Of a stretch of 37,215 nt of DNA, positions 16,065 to 24,220 are shown piece after piece (within the stretch, counting starts at the first letter, position 1; each line of letters opens with the position of its first letter). The notes below the pieces were generated by a model. That model was given only the letters and a program-made list of their open reading frames with translations. It was not told where the DNA came from and ran no database searches. Origin of the DNA: Parabacteroides sp. (GTDB lineage: Bacteria > Bacteroidota > Bacteroidia > Bacteroidales > Tannerellaceae); assembly GCA_019417325.1 (NCBI GenBank), contig DXVO01000018.1, positions 1-37,215 on the forward strand. Reading direction: 5' to 3'. The position numbers and the translations under genes were made by a program.

Positions 16065-17555
16065 TTACTTTGTTACTCCCCAATTCTTCAAAATACCTCG
16101 TTTGCAAACGCTCAGGCTAAATCCAAGATTCTTGCCATATAAACTTCCGGTATCTCCGGCTACAGAGCCTGTAAATTCCCATCCTGTTAATTTCGGATGT
16201 CTGTATTTGATGTCAATCATTCCGGAAGCTCCCCGTTTGTTATTCAAAAAAGGCGCCGAATGTGTACCCCAAGAGTTTGATATAGACATCATGAAACGAT
16301 ATGAAACTTGTGGTGATAAATCACCTTCTGCCCCTAAATACCAAGCACGTACACGATTATTTTTGAAACCAAGTGTTCCATCTTCATTATATTCCGGAGA
16401 AGTAAGTAAAGGAGAACCGATTCCACGGTTAAAATAGGAGACGCCGGTTACATATTCTCCGTTGTTATAGTAGTTATCATTACCTCCACCGGGACCTTTA
16501 TGGACACTATGGTCAAAATCAATGAAGTGGAAAGGTCCGCTTTGGTCACGGGTTATAAGATATTCCGTTACAACTTTACGCAACCAGGGAAATTGAGGTA
16601 AATCTAATTGTACGCCCCATAAGCCATCCGTACCATTACCGAATGTCATACCTGATTTATCATCAAAGTAATGCTGATAGTACGCTGATAATATCCAGTT
16701 CGGTTGTGTATATTGTAGTTTGAAATCATAGGAACCGTAATGGTTTCCCAATACATTCAACTTATCCATTTCTGAAGAATCATCTCCTCCCTCCCTTGCA
16801 AAAACCGTACGGATAAAATCTTTGAAAGATTGTGGTTGCTTGCCAAAATATGGGTTGGTAGAAGTTCCTCCCCATTGTGCCCAATGCTGTACACCAATGA
16901 TTCCGGAGAAAGGGGAACCGTTTTTAGTATCTTTAATCTGTATGTAAAGAGATTTATGATGCCAAAGTACATTTTTAATATATGTCTGGCGTTCATTTGC
17001 AAAATGTTCCAGATATTTGGTGTCAAATGAGCGACCTAGAGCGAAGTCCCATTTTACTTGCATCCATCCTTTTGTCTTGGGGACAACAGTAAATTCCGGC
17101 ATGCTCAGGTTTATTTCCGGAATAGGGCGTGCATTATGGGAGATAACCATATCACCCGAGCTAAGCGTATTATCCCATAAAGATTTATGATTCTCTTTGC
17201 TACCGACCGAAAGTAAAAGGCTTTTGTATCCTAGCTCAGCATAAACCTGCTGGATATAAACATTCTTATAACGAGGGGCTGCTGCAACCAGGTCCAATCC
17301 TGCACTCCATCGGAAACCTTTGCCGAAATATTGCTGGTGAAATATACCTGCATTCAGATAACCGTTATTGGCTTCCAAGGGGACTATTCCATAGCGATTG
17401 CTAACCATCCAAAAAGGTGTATTTGAACCAGTGGCAACAGAGCCGAATAAATCTGCTCTATAGCTTGTAGAATTTTCTACCTCCTCTGTCTGTGCAAATG
17501 TATTTGCGGTATATAAAAGGGCTGTTGCCGCAATAATTGTCCTTAAGACTTTCAT
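16065..17555 (-). CDS. Capsule assembly Wzi family outer-membrane protein
   Basis: Wzi-like proteins are outer-membrane beta-barrels; in E. coli K30 Wzi anchors capsule to the cell surface. From the ATG at 17555 the product has 496 residues with a signal peptide (MKVLRTIIAATALLYTANTFAQ). It then shows alternating aromatic beta-strands, with RADLFGSVATGSNTPFWMVSNRYG near the start of the mature protein as the family signature. The C-terminus is barrel-like (GFSLSVCKRGILKNWGVTK). No capsule genes lie nearby, so the role may be in exopolysaccharide or another envelope process. It has its own promoter inside the end of the upstream hydrolase gene. An upstream in-frame ATG would add eight residues but would disrupt the signal peptide. 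Confidence 0.8.
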   Translation of the reverse strand: MKVLRTIIAATALLYTANTFAQTEEVENSTSYRADLFGSVATGSNTPFWMVSNRYGIVPLEANNGYLNAGIFHQQYFGKGFRWSAGLDLVAAAPRYKNVYIQQVYAELGYKSLLLSVGSKENHKSLWDNTLSSGDMVISHNARPIPEINLSMPEFTVVPKTKGWMQVKWDFALGRSFDTKYLEHFANERQTYIKNVLWHHKSLYIQIKDTKNGSPFSGIIGVQHWAQWGGTSTNPYFGKQPQSFKDFIRTVFAREGGDDSSEMDKLNVLGNHYGSYDFKLQYTQPNWILSAYYQHYFDDKSGMTFGNGTDGLWGVQLDLPQFPWLRKVVTEYLITRDQSGPFHFIDFDHSVHKGPGGGNDNYYNNGEYVTGVSYFNRGIGSPLLTSPEYNEDGTLGFKNNRVRAWYLGAEGDLSPQVSYRFMMSISNSWGTHSAPFLNNKRGASGMIDIKYRHPKLTGWEFTGSVAGDTGSLYGKNLGFSLSVCKRGILKNWGVTK

Positions 17556-17576
17556 TTTATTTAATTTTTTACCCGG

Positions 17577-17606
17577 CAAAGGTAAATATTAAAATCATCT
17601 GTCCAA
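17577..17606 (-). promoter_or_regulatory. Promoter of the Wzi-like gene
   Basis: On the minus strand TTG (17606-17604), 19 nt, TACCTTTG (17584-17577) is a full consensus match 21 nt upstream of the ATG. The -33 element overlaps the last codons of the alpha/beta hydrolase gene, so the two same-strand genes are separately promoted. Confidence 0.8.
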
Positions 17607-18623
17607 TAACTCTTTGGAAAAAGATGTCTTTTTTAACCAGTCGAATATGGTTTGATATGTATGGTTTCGGTAAGGTTCTTCTGAAAGAATAAGATCATGA
17701 ATCCCGTTTTGGATGGTGTCGCGTGTTACGTATTTTCCTAATTTTTCTCCATAGGTTTGTATATCGTGTACATTCAATACAATATCGGAAACCATGTACT
17801 CATCATGCCATTCTTTTGTTTCCGGGAAAGATTGGTTGGACGACATAACAAGTACCGGGCACTTTAGGACGATACCTTTTTGTACTGTTTGTTGAGCCTC
17901 TTGAATGGCATGTATCCATCCTGCTTTTTTAGGGTGTCCGTTTATCATTTTCCAATCGGTATTATATTCCCATTCCCCTTTGAATTGTTTTAAAAGACTA
18001 TGGGCATACGAAGCATCACCATAGCCTTGCACAGTCAGGTTTGGAAATAACTTTCCTATAAAAGAAACGGCAGGAATAACTATGTTCTCCATAGTCCATC
18101 CGAAATTCCAGTCAAGGAAAGGACTATTCAATATTAATCCGGCGACAGGCAGTTCTCCCTGTTTACTGTTCAGGTAATAAAGTGTAATCAGTCCACCGGT
18201 GGAATGTGCCATCAGCAGGATTTTATCATTTCCTTCTTCACGAATGATAGCCAGAGCCGTATCTATATCGGCAAAATATTCTTTCAGGCTTTTGCAAAAG
18301 AAAGGATTTTGATTCGGCAGGATAGAACGGCCATATTTCCTTAAATCCATTGCGTAGAAATTATATCCATGTACAATTACACTATCCCCTAATTGCTTTT
18401 GAAAAAAGTAATCGTTGTATCCGTGGATATAGAGTATCGCTTGCTTTGTTTCGGGCAATTGTGGTTTTTTGACAAGTGTACAGATTACTTTTCCTTCATA
18501 ATCATCCGGCATTTGAATCGTTCGTCGTAAATAATCACCTCCCAATACATCCGGAATATATTGAGCATAGATGACAGAGACAAAAAGAAGCAACAGACTT
18601 GTAAAGTATAATTTCCGTATCAT
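17595..18623 (-). CDS. Exported alpha/beta hydrolase (serine lipase/esterase-like)
   Basis: An alpha/beta-fold hydrolase resembling monoacylglycerol lipase or lysophospholipase-type serine hydrolases. From the ATG at 18623 it has 342 residues with a signal peptide (MIRKLYFTSLLLLFVSVIYAQ). The oxyanion-hole region is ILYIHGYND (about 63-71), the nucleophile elbow is MAHSTGG (Ser141), and a conserved Asp/His pair probably lies near the C-terminus (NGIHDLILS). The frame stays open upstream to 18824, but those residues would place a long non-signal leader before the signal peptide, so the internal start is preferred. A TACATTTG -7 element on the minus strand (18693-18686) lies 63 nt upstream. It is divergent from fucO. 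The substrate is not evident. Confidence 0.85.
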   Translation of the reverse strand: MIRKLYFTSLLLLFVSVIYAQYIPDVLGGDYLRRTIQMPDDYEGKVICTLVKKPQLPETKQAILYIHGYNDYFFQKQLGDSVIVHGYNFYAMDLRKYGRSILPNQNPFFCKSLKEYFADIDTALAIIREEGNDKILLMAHSTGGLITLYYLNSKQGELPVAGLILNSPFLDWNFGWTMENIVIPAVSFIGKLFPNLTVQGYGDASYAHSLLKQFKGEWEYNTDWKMINGHPKKAGWIHAIQEAQQTVQKGIVLKCPVLVMSSNQSFPETKEWHDEYMVSDIVLNVHDIQTYGEKLGKYVTRDTIQNGIHDLILSEEPYRNHTYQTIFDWLKKTSFSKELLDR

Positions 18624-18685
18624 TTTCTTTCGATTAGTTTTTACTATAACGATTTTTAGTAGCTTATTGTTGGTCATAGCCGATG

Positions 18686-18693
18686 CAAATGTA
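18686..18693 (-). promoter_or_regulatory. -7 element of the alpha/beta hydrolase promoter
   Basis: TACATTTG on the minus strand matches TAnnTTTG exactly; no clear -33 TTTG is seen at the right spacing. It supports the start at 18623 and argues against the longer open frame. Confidence 0.5.
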
Positions 18694-18809
18694 ATATCTT
18701 CTTTATATTTCCCTTTCATCTTCAGGTTGTAAATTAATCCACGGCCGGTTTGTGTCAGGAATGAAAGGTTATAAATCAGAAATGAAATCTGGCAGTCTCT
18801 TATTTTTGA

Positions 18810-18817
18810 TATGTTTG
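18810..18817 (+). promoter_or_regulatory. -7 element of the fucO promoter
   Basis: TATGTTTG matches TAnnTTTG exactly, 31 nt before the ATG at 18848. The -33 position carries no good TTTG. Confidence 0.5.
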
Positions 18818-18847
18818 TGCTCAAAAAAGAACTTAAATATCATTATT

Positions 18848-20002
18848 ATGAACCGAATCATTTTAAACGAAACATCTTATTTTGGAGCGGGATGTAGAAG
18901 TGTGATAGCTGACGAAGTTTCCCGCCGCGGATTTAAAAAAGCATTTTTTGTAACAGACAAAGATCTGATTAAATTTGGAGTGGCCGCTCTTGTTACGGAT
19001 GTATTCGAAAAGAATAAGATCCCTTATGAAACATATAGCGATGTGAAGGCAAACCCGACAATAGCGAATGTGCAAAACGGAGTGAAAGCCTATCAGGCAT
19101 CCGGCGCCGATTTTATTGTCGCTTTAGGGGGAGGTTCCTCAATAGATACAGCGAAAGGGATAGGTATTGTTGCCAATAATCCGGAATTTGCAGATGTGAA
19201 GTCGCTTGAAGGGGTTGCCGATACCAAACATAAGGCTGTCCCTACTTTTGCATTGCCGACAACTGCCGGTACAGCAGCCGAGGTAACTATCAATTATGTT
19301 ATCATCGACGAAGAAGCCCGTAAAAAGATGGTTTGTGTAGACCCTAACGACATTCCTGCCGTAGCTATTGTAGATCCGGAATTAATGTATTCCATGCCAA
19401 AAGGATTGACTGCTGCAACAGGAATGGATGCTCTGACGCATGCTATTGAAAGTTATATTACTCCGGGAGCTTGGACAATGAGTGATATGTTTGAAATAAA
19501 AGCAATCGAGTTAATAAAAAAACATCTGAAAAATGCCGTAGATAACGGGAAAGATACAGAAGCCCGCGAAGGTATGGCTGTGGCACAATACATCGCAGGT
19601 ATGGGCTTTTCAAATGTAGGTTTGGGCATTGTCCATTCAATGGCACATCCTCTTGGAGCCTTTTATGACACTCCTCATGGGGTGGCAAATGCTCTGTTGC
19701 TACCTTATGTAATGGCTTATAACAGTCAGTCTCCTGCTGCGCCTAAATACCTGGATATAGCTCGTGCCTTGGGAGTTGATACCGTAGGTATGAGTGTGGA
19801 GCAAGGTGTAGAGGCTGCAGTTAATGCAGTGAAGGAACTTTCATTAAGTATTGGTATCCCTCAGAAATTGCATGAAATCGGAGTAAAGGAGGGTGATATC
19901 AAAGCATTATCCCTTGCAGCTTTCAATGATGTTTGTACAGGTGGAAATCCTCGTCCGACTTCTCCGGAAGAAATAGAAGCGATTTACCTCGAAGCATATT
20001 AA
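18848..20002 (+). CDS. fucO: Lactaldehyde reductase (iron-containing alcohol dehydrogenase)
   Basis: FucO reduces L-lactaldehyde to L-1,2-propanediol with NADH, the fermentative end step of fucose and rhamnose use. The 384-residue product follows E. coli FucO closely along its whole length: NRIILNET at the start, the NAD-binding GGGSSIDTAKGIGI (about 94-107), the signature PTTAGTAAEVTINYVI, and the C-terminal DVCTGGNPR. The iron ligands are visible as Asp194 and His198 (GMDALTHAIESYI) and as His263 and His277 (VHSMAHPLGAFYDTPHG). The ATG at 18848 is chosen because the upstream open frame has no homology-like sequence and contains the promoter. No other fucose or rhamnose genes are adjacent. 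Confidence 0.93.
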   Translation: MNRIILNETSYFGAGCRSVIADEVSRRGFKKAFFVTDKDLIKFGVAALVTDVFEKNKIPYETYSDVKANPTIANVQNGVKAYQASGADFIVALGGGSSIDTAKGIGIVANNPEFADVKSLEGVADTKHKAVPTFALPTTAGTAAEVTINYVIIDEEARKKMVCVDPNDIPAVAIVDPELMYSMPKGLTAATGMDALTHAIESYITPGAWTMSDMFEIKAIELIKKHLKNAVDNGKDTEAREGMAVAQYIAGMGFSNVGLGIVHSMAHPLGAFYDTPHGVANALLLPYVMAYNSQSPAAPKYLDIARALGVDTVGMSVEQGVEAAVNAVKELSLSIGIPQKLHEIGVKEGDIKALSLAAFNDVCTGGNPRPTSPEEIEAIYLEAY

Positions 20003-20073
20003 TAACAAGAAATATCGAAGAGTTAAAATAGAAGATAAATAAGAACCGGTACTACGGGTGTCGGTAACATAGA

Positions 20074-20140
20074 GCACACAGGCTAATGTATATGTACTCC
20101 AAGAATGGGGAGTATTGTTTGCATAGGTCTGTGTGTTTTC
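20074..20140 (+). terminator. Structured 3' element after fucO (nested stem-loop, T-rich tail)
   Basis: A nested stem-loop is visible. The outer pair is GCACACAG (20074-20081) with CTGTGTGT (20129-20136). The middle pair is ATGTA (20086-20090) with TGCAT (20120-20124). The inner pair is TACTCC (20095-20100) with GGAGTA (20109-20114). TTTTCGTTTTC follows. It may be the fucO terminator with an unusually elaborate stem, or a structured RNA. Confidence 0.5.
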
Positions 20141-20206
20141 GTTTTCTCAGGCAGGAAAACAGTTACCTCCTTTTTAGTATAAATCAGTTTCCGGTTAGAA
20201 ATAAGA

Positions 20207-20265
20207 AGTTTCATGCTGATGAAACTAAAAGTTCTACACGATGAAACTAAAAGTTTCAAGCGATG
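20207..20265. repeat. 22-bp-period short repeats with palindromic units
   Basis: GATGAAACTAAAAGTT occurs at 20218-20233 and again at 20240-20255, exactly 22 bp apart, with a third GATG at 20262. The first copy overlaps a palindrome AGTTTCAT-GCTG-ATGAAACT (20207-20226). It lies in the gap between fucO and the phosphodiesterase gene, upstream of a -7 element at 20329. It may be a regulator binding array or a REP-like element. Confidence 0.6.
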
Positions 20266-20328
20266 GGATTTTTTTGAAACTCTATTATTATATCCGAATA
20301 ATAGTAATAGTTTTTTCTTCGTCCTTAT

Positions 20329-20336
20329 TATCTTTG
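20329..20336 (+). promoter_or_regulatory. -7 element of the phosphodiesterase gene
   Basis: TATCTTTG matches TAnnTTTG exactly, 29 nt before the chosen ATG at 20366. A T-run at 20311-20316 occupies the -33 neighbourhood without a clean TTTG. It lies inside the longer open frame, which supports the shorter start. Confidence 0.55.
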
Positions 20337-20365
20337 TCCTGTTGTATAATCTTAATGAAAATCGG

Positions 20366-21586
20366 ATGAAACCAATTTGTTATTTTTTTCTTTGTTTTTT
20401 ATTCTGCATAAGTGCCGGGGCTAAAAACCGCAAAGCTGTATACATTATTATAGATGGTGTTCCTGCCGACCAGATAGAACGGCTTCATACCCCTGCTGTA
20501 TTCGATATTGCATCCAAAGGTGCTTATGCCCGTGCATATACCGGAGGTGAAATAGGGTCTTACTCCCAAACCCCGACAATTTCGGCAGTAGGCTATACCA
20601 ACCTGCTGACATCTACTTGGGTAAACAAACATAATGTTCCTGGAAATTCCGATTTAAAACCGAATTATAATTATTGGACCTTGTTCCGTATAGCCAAAGA
20701 GCAACCGAAAGATTATAAAACAGCGATTTATTCGAGCTGGACAGATAACCGCACTGTTTTGTTGGGAGAAGGCAAGCCGGAAACAAATTATCTGAAAATA
20801 GATTATGTAAGGGATGGCTATGAATTGGATACTGTCAATTTCCCAAATAAAGAGAAAGACTTGCGTATTTTCGACATTGATGAAGTTGTTTCCAAAGAAG
20901 CAGCAAAAGGGATCCGTATAGATGCTCCGGATTTGAGTTGGGTTTATTTATGGTATACGGATGATGCCGGGCATATAGAGGGAAACGGAGCTTTCTTTGA
21001 TGACTATGTTCAAAAGGCAGACGCCCAGGTACAGCGTATCTGGGATGCAGTAAAGTATCGGGAAGCTAATTTTGATGAAGAATGGATGGTTGTGGTAACC
21101 ACCGATCATGGCCGTGAAGAAAGCGGGCACGGACACGGAGGGCAATCTTATCGTGAGCGAACAACTTGGATTTCAACGAATGTACCTGTTAATACTCATT
21201 TTAAAAGCAATTTATTGTCTATAACGGATATAGCCCCTTCTATTTCCCGATTTCTAGGTTTTGAAATTCCACAGCCGGTATTGTGGGAACAGGATGGAAT
21301 GTCGTTTGTGGGTCAATGTGATATTTGTAATTTGAAAACATTGCCTTATGATAATGAGGTATGGCTTACCTGGGATAGTTATTCAAAAGATGTTCCGGTT
21401 GCTATCTATGCCGCTTGCTCCAATAATTATAAAGAAGGAAAAAAAGATGAATGGATTAGGCTTGCTACTGTATCTTCCGGCGAAGGAAAATATCAGGTGG
21501 ATTTAAGCTCTCTGCCTGTTTCTAAGTTCTATAAGTTTGTGGCAGCAGCTCCCGGCAATCATTTAAACAGATGGTTGGTTAAGTAG
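20366..21586 (+). CDS. Exported type I phosphodiesterase/nucleotide pyrophosphatase (alkaline phosphatase superfamily)
   Basis: Members of this superfamily cleave phosphate mono- or diesters using two metal ions. The 406-residue product has a signal peptide (MKPICYFFLCFLFCISAGA). The first metal motif is VYIIIDGVP with Asp30, and a nucleophile-region loop reads QTPTISAVGYTNLLTS (about 68-83). The later metal sites are DDAGH and TTDHGREESGHGHGG. After the catalytic domain a C-terminal segment of about 100 residues looks beta-rich. The frame is open back to 20213, but that stretch contains the intergenic repeats and the promoter and lacks a signal peptide at its start. Substrate unknown; nucleotide pyrophosphatase or phosphonate-type hydrolases are candidates. 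Confidence 0.85.
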   Translation: MKPICYFFLCFLFCISAGAKNRKAVYIIIDGVPADQIERLHTPAVFDIASKGAYARAYTGGEIGSYSQTPTISAVGYTNLLTSTWVNKHNVPGNSDLKPNYNYWTLFRIAKEQPKDYKTAIYSSWTDNRTVLLGEGKPETNYLKIDYVRDGYELDTVNFPNKEKDLRIFDIDEVVSKEAAKGIRIDAPDLSWVYLWYTDDAGHIEGNGAFFDDYVQKADAQVQRIWDAVKYREANFDEEWMVVVTTDHGREESGHGHGGQSYRERTTWISTNVPVNTHFKSNLLSITDIAPSISRFLGFEIPQPVLWEQDGMSFVGQCDICNLKTLPYDNEVWLTWDSYSKDVPVAIYAACSNNYKEGKKDEWIRLATVSSGEGKYQVDLSSLPVSKFYKFVAAAPGNHLNRWLVK

Positions 21587-21647
21587 GCTTTTTCACTGAG
21601 TATCATTATCTCAAGCTTTAATCCGTTTGAAAAATAATCGCCTAAAG

Positions 21648-21678
21648 TTTGTCGGATAAAAAAAACTTTCTACCTTTG
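21648..21678 (+). promoter_or_regulatory. Promoter of the rpsF-rpsR-rplI operon
   Basis: TTTG (21648-21651), 19 nt, TACCTTTG (21671-21678) is a perfect Bacteroidota promoter 43 nt upstream of rpsF. Confidence 0.88.
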
Positions 21679-21721
21679 CACCGCAAAATTTTTAGTAATA
21701 ACAAATATAAAACAGCGTTTT

Positions 21722-22075
21722 ATGAACAATTATGAAACCGTTTTCATTTTAACTCCCGTTTTATCTGATGCACAGATGAAGGAAGCGGTAGAAAAATTCG
21801 CGAACCTCCTGAAAGAACAGGGTGCTGAAATCGTGAACGAAGAAAATTGGGGATTGCGTAAGTTGGCTTATCCAATCGACAAGAAAACAACTGGCTTCTA
21901 CCAGCTGATTGAATTCAAGGCAAATCCGGAAACAATCGCTACATTGGAAGTAAACTTCCGTCGTGACGAACGTGTTATCCGCTTCCTGACTTTCCGCCAG
22001 GATAAGTATGCAGCAGAATATGCCGCTAAGAGAAGAAGTTTGAAATCATCTAAAGAAACAGTAAAGGAGAATTAA
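21722..22075 (+). CDS. rpsF: 30S ribosomal protein S6
   Basis: S6 binds the central domain of 16S rRNA as a heterodimer with S18. The 117-residue product opens with MNNYETVFILTPVLSD and has the EENWGLRKLAYPIDKKTTGFYQLIEF core typical of S6. The charged C-terminal tail is slightly extended. It leads the rpsF-rpsR-rplI operon behind a strong promoter, and rpsR begins 2 nt after its stop, implying coupled translation of the two partners. Confidence 0.97.
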   Translation: MNNYETVFILTPVLSDAQMKEAVEKFANLLKEQGAEIVNEENWGLRKLAYPIDKKTTGFYQLIEFKANPETIATLEVNFRRDERVIRFLTFRQDKYAAEYAAKRRSLKSSKETVKEN

Positions 22076-22077
22076 TC

Positions 22078-22347
22078 ATGGCAGCAACTCAATCAGAAAT
22101 CAGATATTTGACTCCGCCTTCAGTAGACGTAAAAAAGAAAAAATATTGCCGTTTCAAAAAGAATGGTATTAAATATATTGATTATAAGGATCCTGAATTC
22201 TTGAAAAAATTCCTGAATGAACAGGGTAAAATTCTTCCGCGTCGTATCACAGGTACTTCTTTGAAGTTTCAACGTCGTATAGCTCAGGCTGTTAAAAGAG
22301 CTCGTCATTTGGCGTTGCTTCCTTACGTAACCGATTTAATGAAATAA
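22078..22347 (+). CDS. rpsR: 30S ribosomal protein S18
   Basis: S18 pairs with S6 on the small-subunit platform. The 89-residue product has CRFKKNGIKYIDYKDPEFLKKFLNEQGKILPRRITGTSLKFQRRIAQAVKRARHLALLP split across its conserved core; the RRITGTS and RRIAQAVKRARHLALLPY motifs identify it. The start is 2 nt after the rpsF stop. One of the usual zinc-type cysteines (Cys near residue 23) remains, so it is probably not a full C+ paralogue. Confidence 0.97.
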   Translation: MAATQSEIRYLTPPSVDVKKKKYCRFKKNGIKYIDYKDPEFLKKFLNEQGKILPRRITGTSLKFQRRIAQAVKRARHLALLPYVTDLMK

Positions 22348-22368
22348 TATAAAGAGAGGAGACAGAAT

Positions 22369-22812
22369 ATGCAAGTTATTTTGAAAGAAGACGTAATCAA
22401 TTTAGGTTACAAAGACGATATCGTAACAGTAAAAGACGGTTACGGACGTAACTTTCTAATCCCCCAGGGTAAAGCGGTTATAGCATCTGAATCTGCAAAG
22501 AAAGTTTTGGCTGAAAATTTGAGACAGCGTGCTCACAAATTAGCTAAGATCAAAGAAGATGCTCAGGCTTTGGCTGCAAAGTTGGAAGGTGTTTCATTGA
22601 CAATCGGGGCAAAAACAAGTTCAACTGGTACTATCTTCGGTTCTGTAACTAATATCCAGGTAGCTGATGCTTTGGCTAAGGCTGGTTATGAAATAGATCG
22701 TAAGATTATCATTATCAAAGAATCTGTTAAGGAAGTGGGTAACTACAAAGCTCTTCTGAAACTTCATAAAGAAGTTTCTGTAGAAATTCCTTTTGAGGTT
22801 GTTTCTGAATAA
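22369..22812 (+). CDS. rplI: 50S ribosomal protein L9
   Basis: L9 binds domain V of 23S rRNA at the base of the L1 stalk with two globular domains joined by a long helix. The 147-residue product has the N-terminal signature MQVILKEDVINLGYKDDIVTVKDGYGRNFLIPQGKA. A charged linking helix and a C-terminal domain containing FGSVTNIQVADAL follow. The gene is third in the operon, 21 nt after rpsR, and a terminator follows. Confidence 0.97.
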   Translation: MQVILKEDVINLGYKDDIVTVKDGYGRNFLIPQGKAVIASESAKKVLAENLRQRAHKLAKIKEDAQALAAKLEGVSLTIGAKTSSTGTIFGSVTNIQVADALAKAGYEIDRKIIIIKESVKEVGNYKALLKLHKEVSVEIPFEVVSE

Positions 22813-22832
22813 TTAGAACTACAGATATAGTT

Positions 22833-22866
22833 AAAAGGGTGATTCCTATTGGAATTGCCCTTTTTT
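22833..22866 (+). terminator. Terminator of the rpsF operon
   Basis: A 14-bp stem (AAAAGGGTGATTCC at 22833-22846 with GGAATTGCCCTTTT at 22851-22864, two G.T wobbles) has loop TATT and continues into T. It lies 20 nt after rplI. Confidence 0.88.
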
Positions 22867-22903
22867 AATTAAAAAAAGACGCTTTTTAGTCCGTAAAAAA
22901 TAT

Positions 22904-22911
22904 TACATTTG
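22904..22911 (+). promoter_or_regulatory. -7 element of the amidase-MCE operon
   Basis: TACATTTG is an exact TAnnTTTG match 26 nt before the GTG start. Upstream is a T-rich GCTTTTTAG near the -33 position. Confidence 0.55.
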
Positions 22912-22937
22912 TCCCTAAATTTGCAGTTGAAATTGAA

Positions 22938-24185
22938 GTGATAAAGAGTACATATCTATTTATATATATAATAATAGCTTTTTTATTTTCTTTTTCTCCT
23001 GTATTACAGGCGAAAGAGAAAAGTTTTACTGTTGTTATTGATGCCGGTCACGGAGGAAAGGATCCGGGCGCTCGAGGGACTATAATCAATGAGAAAGCGA
23101 TTAATCTGGCTGTAGCGTTAGAACTGGGCAGACTGATTTCTGAAAATCATAAGGATGTGAAAGTTGTCTATACTCGTAAGACGGATGTTTTTATAGAGTT
23201 AGACGAACGGGCAAATATAGCAAACAGGAATAAGGCTGATTTATTTATATCTATCCATACAAATGCCGTAAAACGTGGAAGTACGGTCCAAGGCACTGAA
23301 ACGTATACACTTGGGCTTGCCCGCACGGATGAGAACCTGGAGGTAGCAATGCGTGAGAACTCGGCAATCCTTCTGGAAGATAATTATTTGCAGAAATACG
23401 AAGGGTTTGATCCGACGTCGTCCGAATCTTATATTATTTTTGAATTTATGCAGAATAAGCATATGGAGCAAAGTATTGGTTTGGCTTCGGAAGTTCAAAA
23501 ATCTTTTACTTCTGTAAAACGTGTGGACAGAGGGGTACGTCAGGCTGGTTTCCTTGTGCTCCGTAAAACAAGTATGCCCAGTGTGCTTGTTGAACTTGGA
23601 TATATTTCAACGAAGAGTGAAGAGCGTTTCCTGGCTTCTTCCGCAGGGCAAAAAAAATTGGCTTCAGCTATCTATAATGCATTTACCAAGTATAAATGGG
23701 AATATGACCGTAAACGTGGTGCTTTAGGGCAAATGTCTTCTAAACCTGCATTTGTGACTGTAGATAATGAGCCGGATACATCAGGAAAAAGTGAGATAAA
23801 TGCAACAGATACGGATTCTCCTGCTCCCGGTAGTGAAGAAGATATTCGCAGGCGTCATTTGGCCGCATCGCAATCTAAGAGAACAGCAACGGCTTCTAAT
23901 TCGTCGAAAACAACATCTATACCAGTAGTTCGCCAAGTACCGTCGAAAGGGCAACGGGTTTTTAAGGTACAGATATTGTCTTCCGGAAAAAAGCTTTCGA
24001 CTAATTCAAAATTGTTGAAAGGTTATAAAGATGTAGACTTTTTTGTAGAGAAAGGTGTTTATAAATATACATACGGCGAAACGACAAGTTTTGATGAAGC
24101 AAAGAAAATTCGCCGTCGGTTGTTGAAAGATTTTAAAGACGCATTTATTGTTGCTTTTAAAGACGGGAAAAGAGTGACATATTAA
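22938..24185 (+). CDS. N-acetylmuramoyl-L-alanine amidase with C-terminal SPOR-like domain
   Basis: Amidase_3 enzymes cut the bond between MurNAc and the peptide stem during cell separation. The 415-residue product has a signal peptide (MIKSTYLFIYIIIAFLFSFSPVLQA). The zinc ligands appear as His38 in VVIDAGHGGKDPGA, Glu52 in NEKAIN and His107 in LFISIHTNA, and the catalytic Glu in VLVELGYIS. A Ser/Thr-rich low-complexity linker (about 250-325) leads to a SPOR-like module (FKVQILSSGKKL to the end), which in this family binds denuded septal glycan. The start is GTG at 22938; there is no ATG nearby. It is followed 35 nt later by the MCE gene, so the two form an envelope operon. Confidence 0.93.
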   Translation: MIKSTYLFIYIIIAFLFSFSPVLQAKEKSFTVVIDAGHGGKDPGARGTIINEKAINLAVALELGRLISENHKDVKVVYTRKTDVFIELDERANIANRNKADLFISIHTNAVKRGSTVQGTETYTLGLARTDENLEVAMRENSAILLEDNYLQKYEGFDPTSSESYIIFEFMQNKHMEQSIGLASEVQKSFTSVKRVDRGVRQAGFLVLRKTSMPSVLVELGYISTKSEERFLASSAGQKKLASAIYNAFTKYKWEYDRKRGALGQMSSKPAFVTVDNEPDTSGKSEINATDTDSPAPGSEEDIRRRHLAASQSKRTATASNSSKTTSIPVVRQVPSKGQRVFKVQILSSGKKLSTNSKLLKGYKDVDFFVEKGVYKYTYGETTSFDEAKKIRRRLLKDFKDAFIVAFKDGKRVTY

Positions 24186-24220
24186 ATTTTGGATAATAAG
24201 ATTTTATATTAATAGAAAAG

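Noticed and set aside
18624..18824. N-terminal extension of the alpha/beta hydrolase
   Set aside because: It would sit before a complete signal peptide and spans a promoter element and the start of the divergent fucO control region.
20218..20265. Possible CRISPR array
   Set aside because: Only two full 16-bp copies with 6-bp gaps; no spacers of 25-40 bp and no cas genes.
20213..20365. N-terminal extension of the phosphodiesterase
   Set aside because: It covers intergenic repeats and a -7 element; a proper signal peptide begins at 20366.
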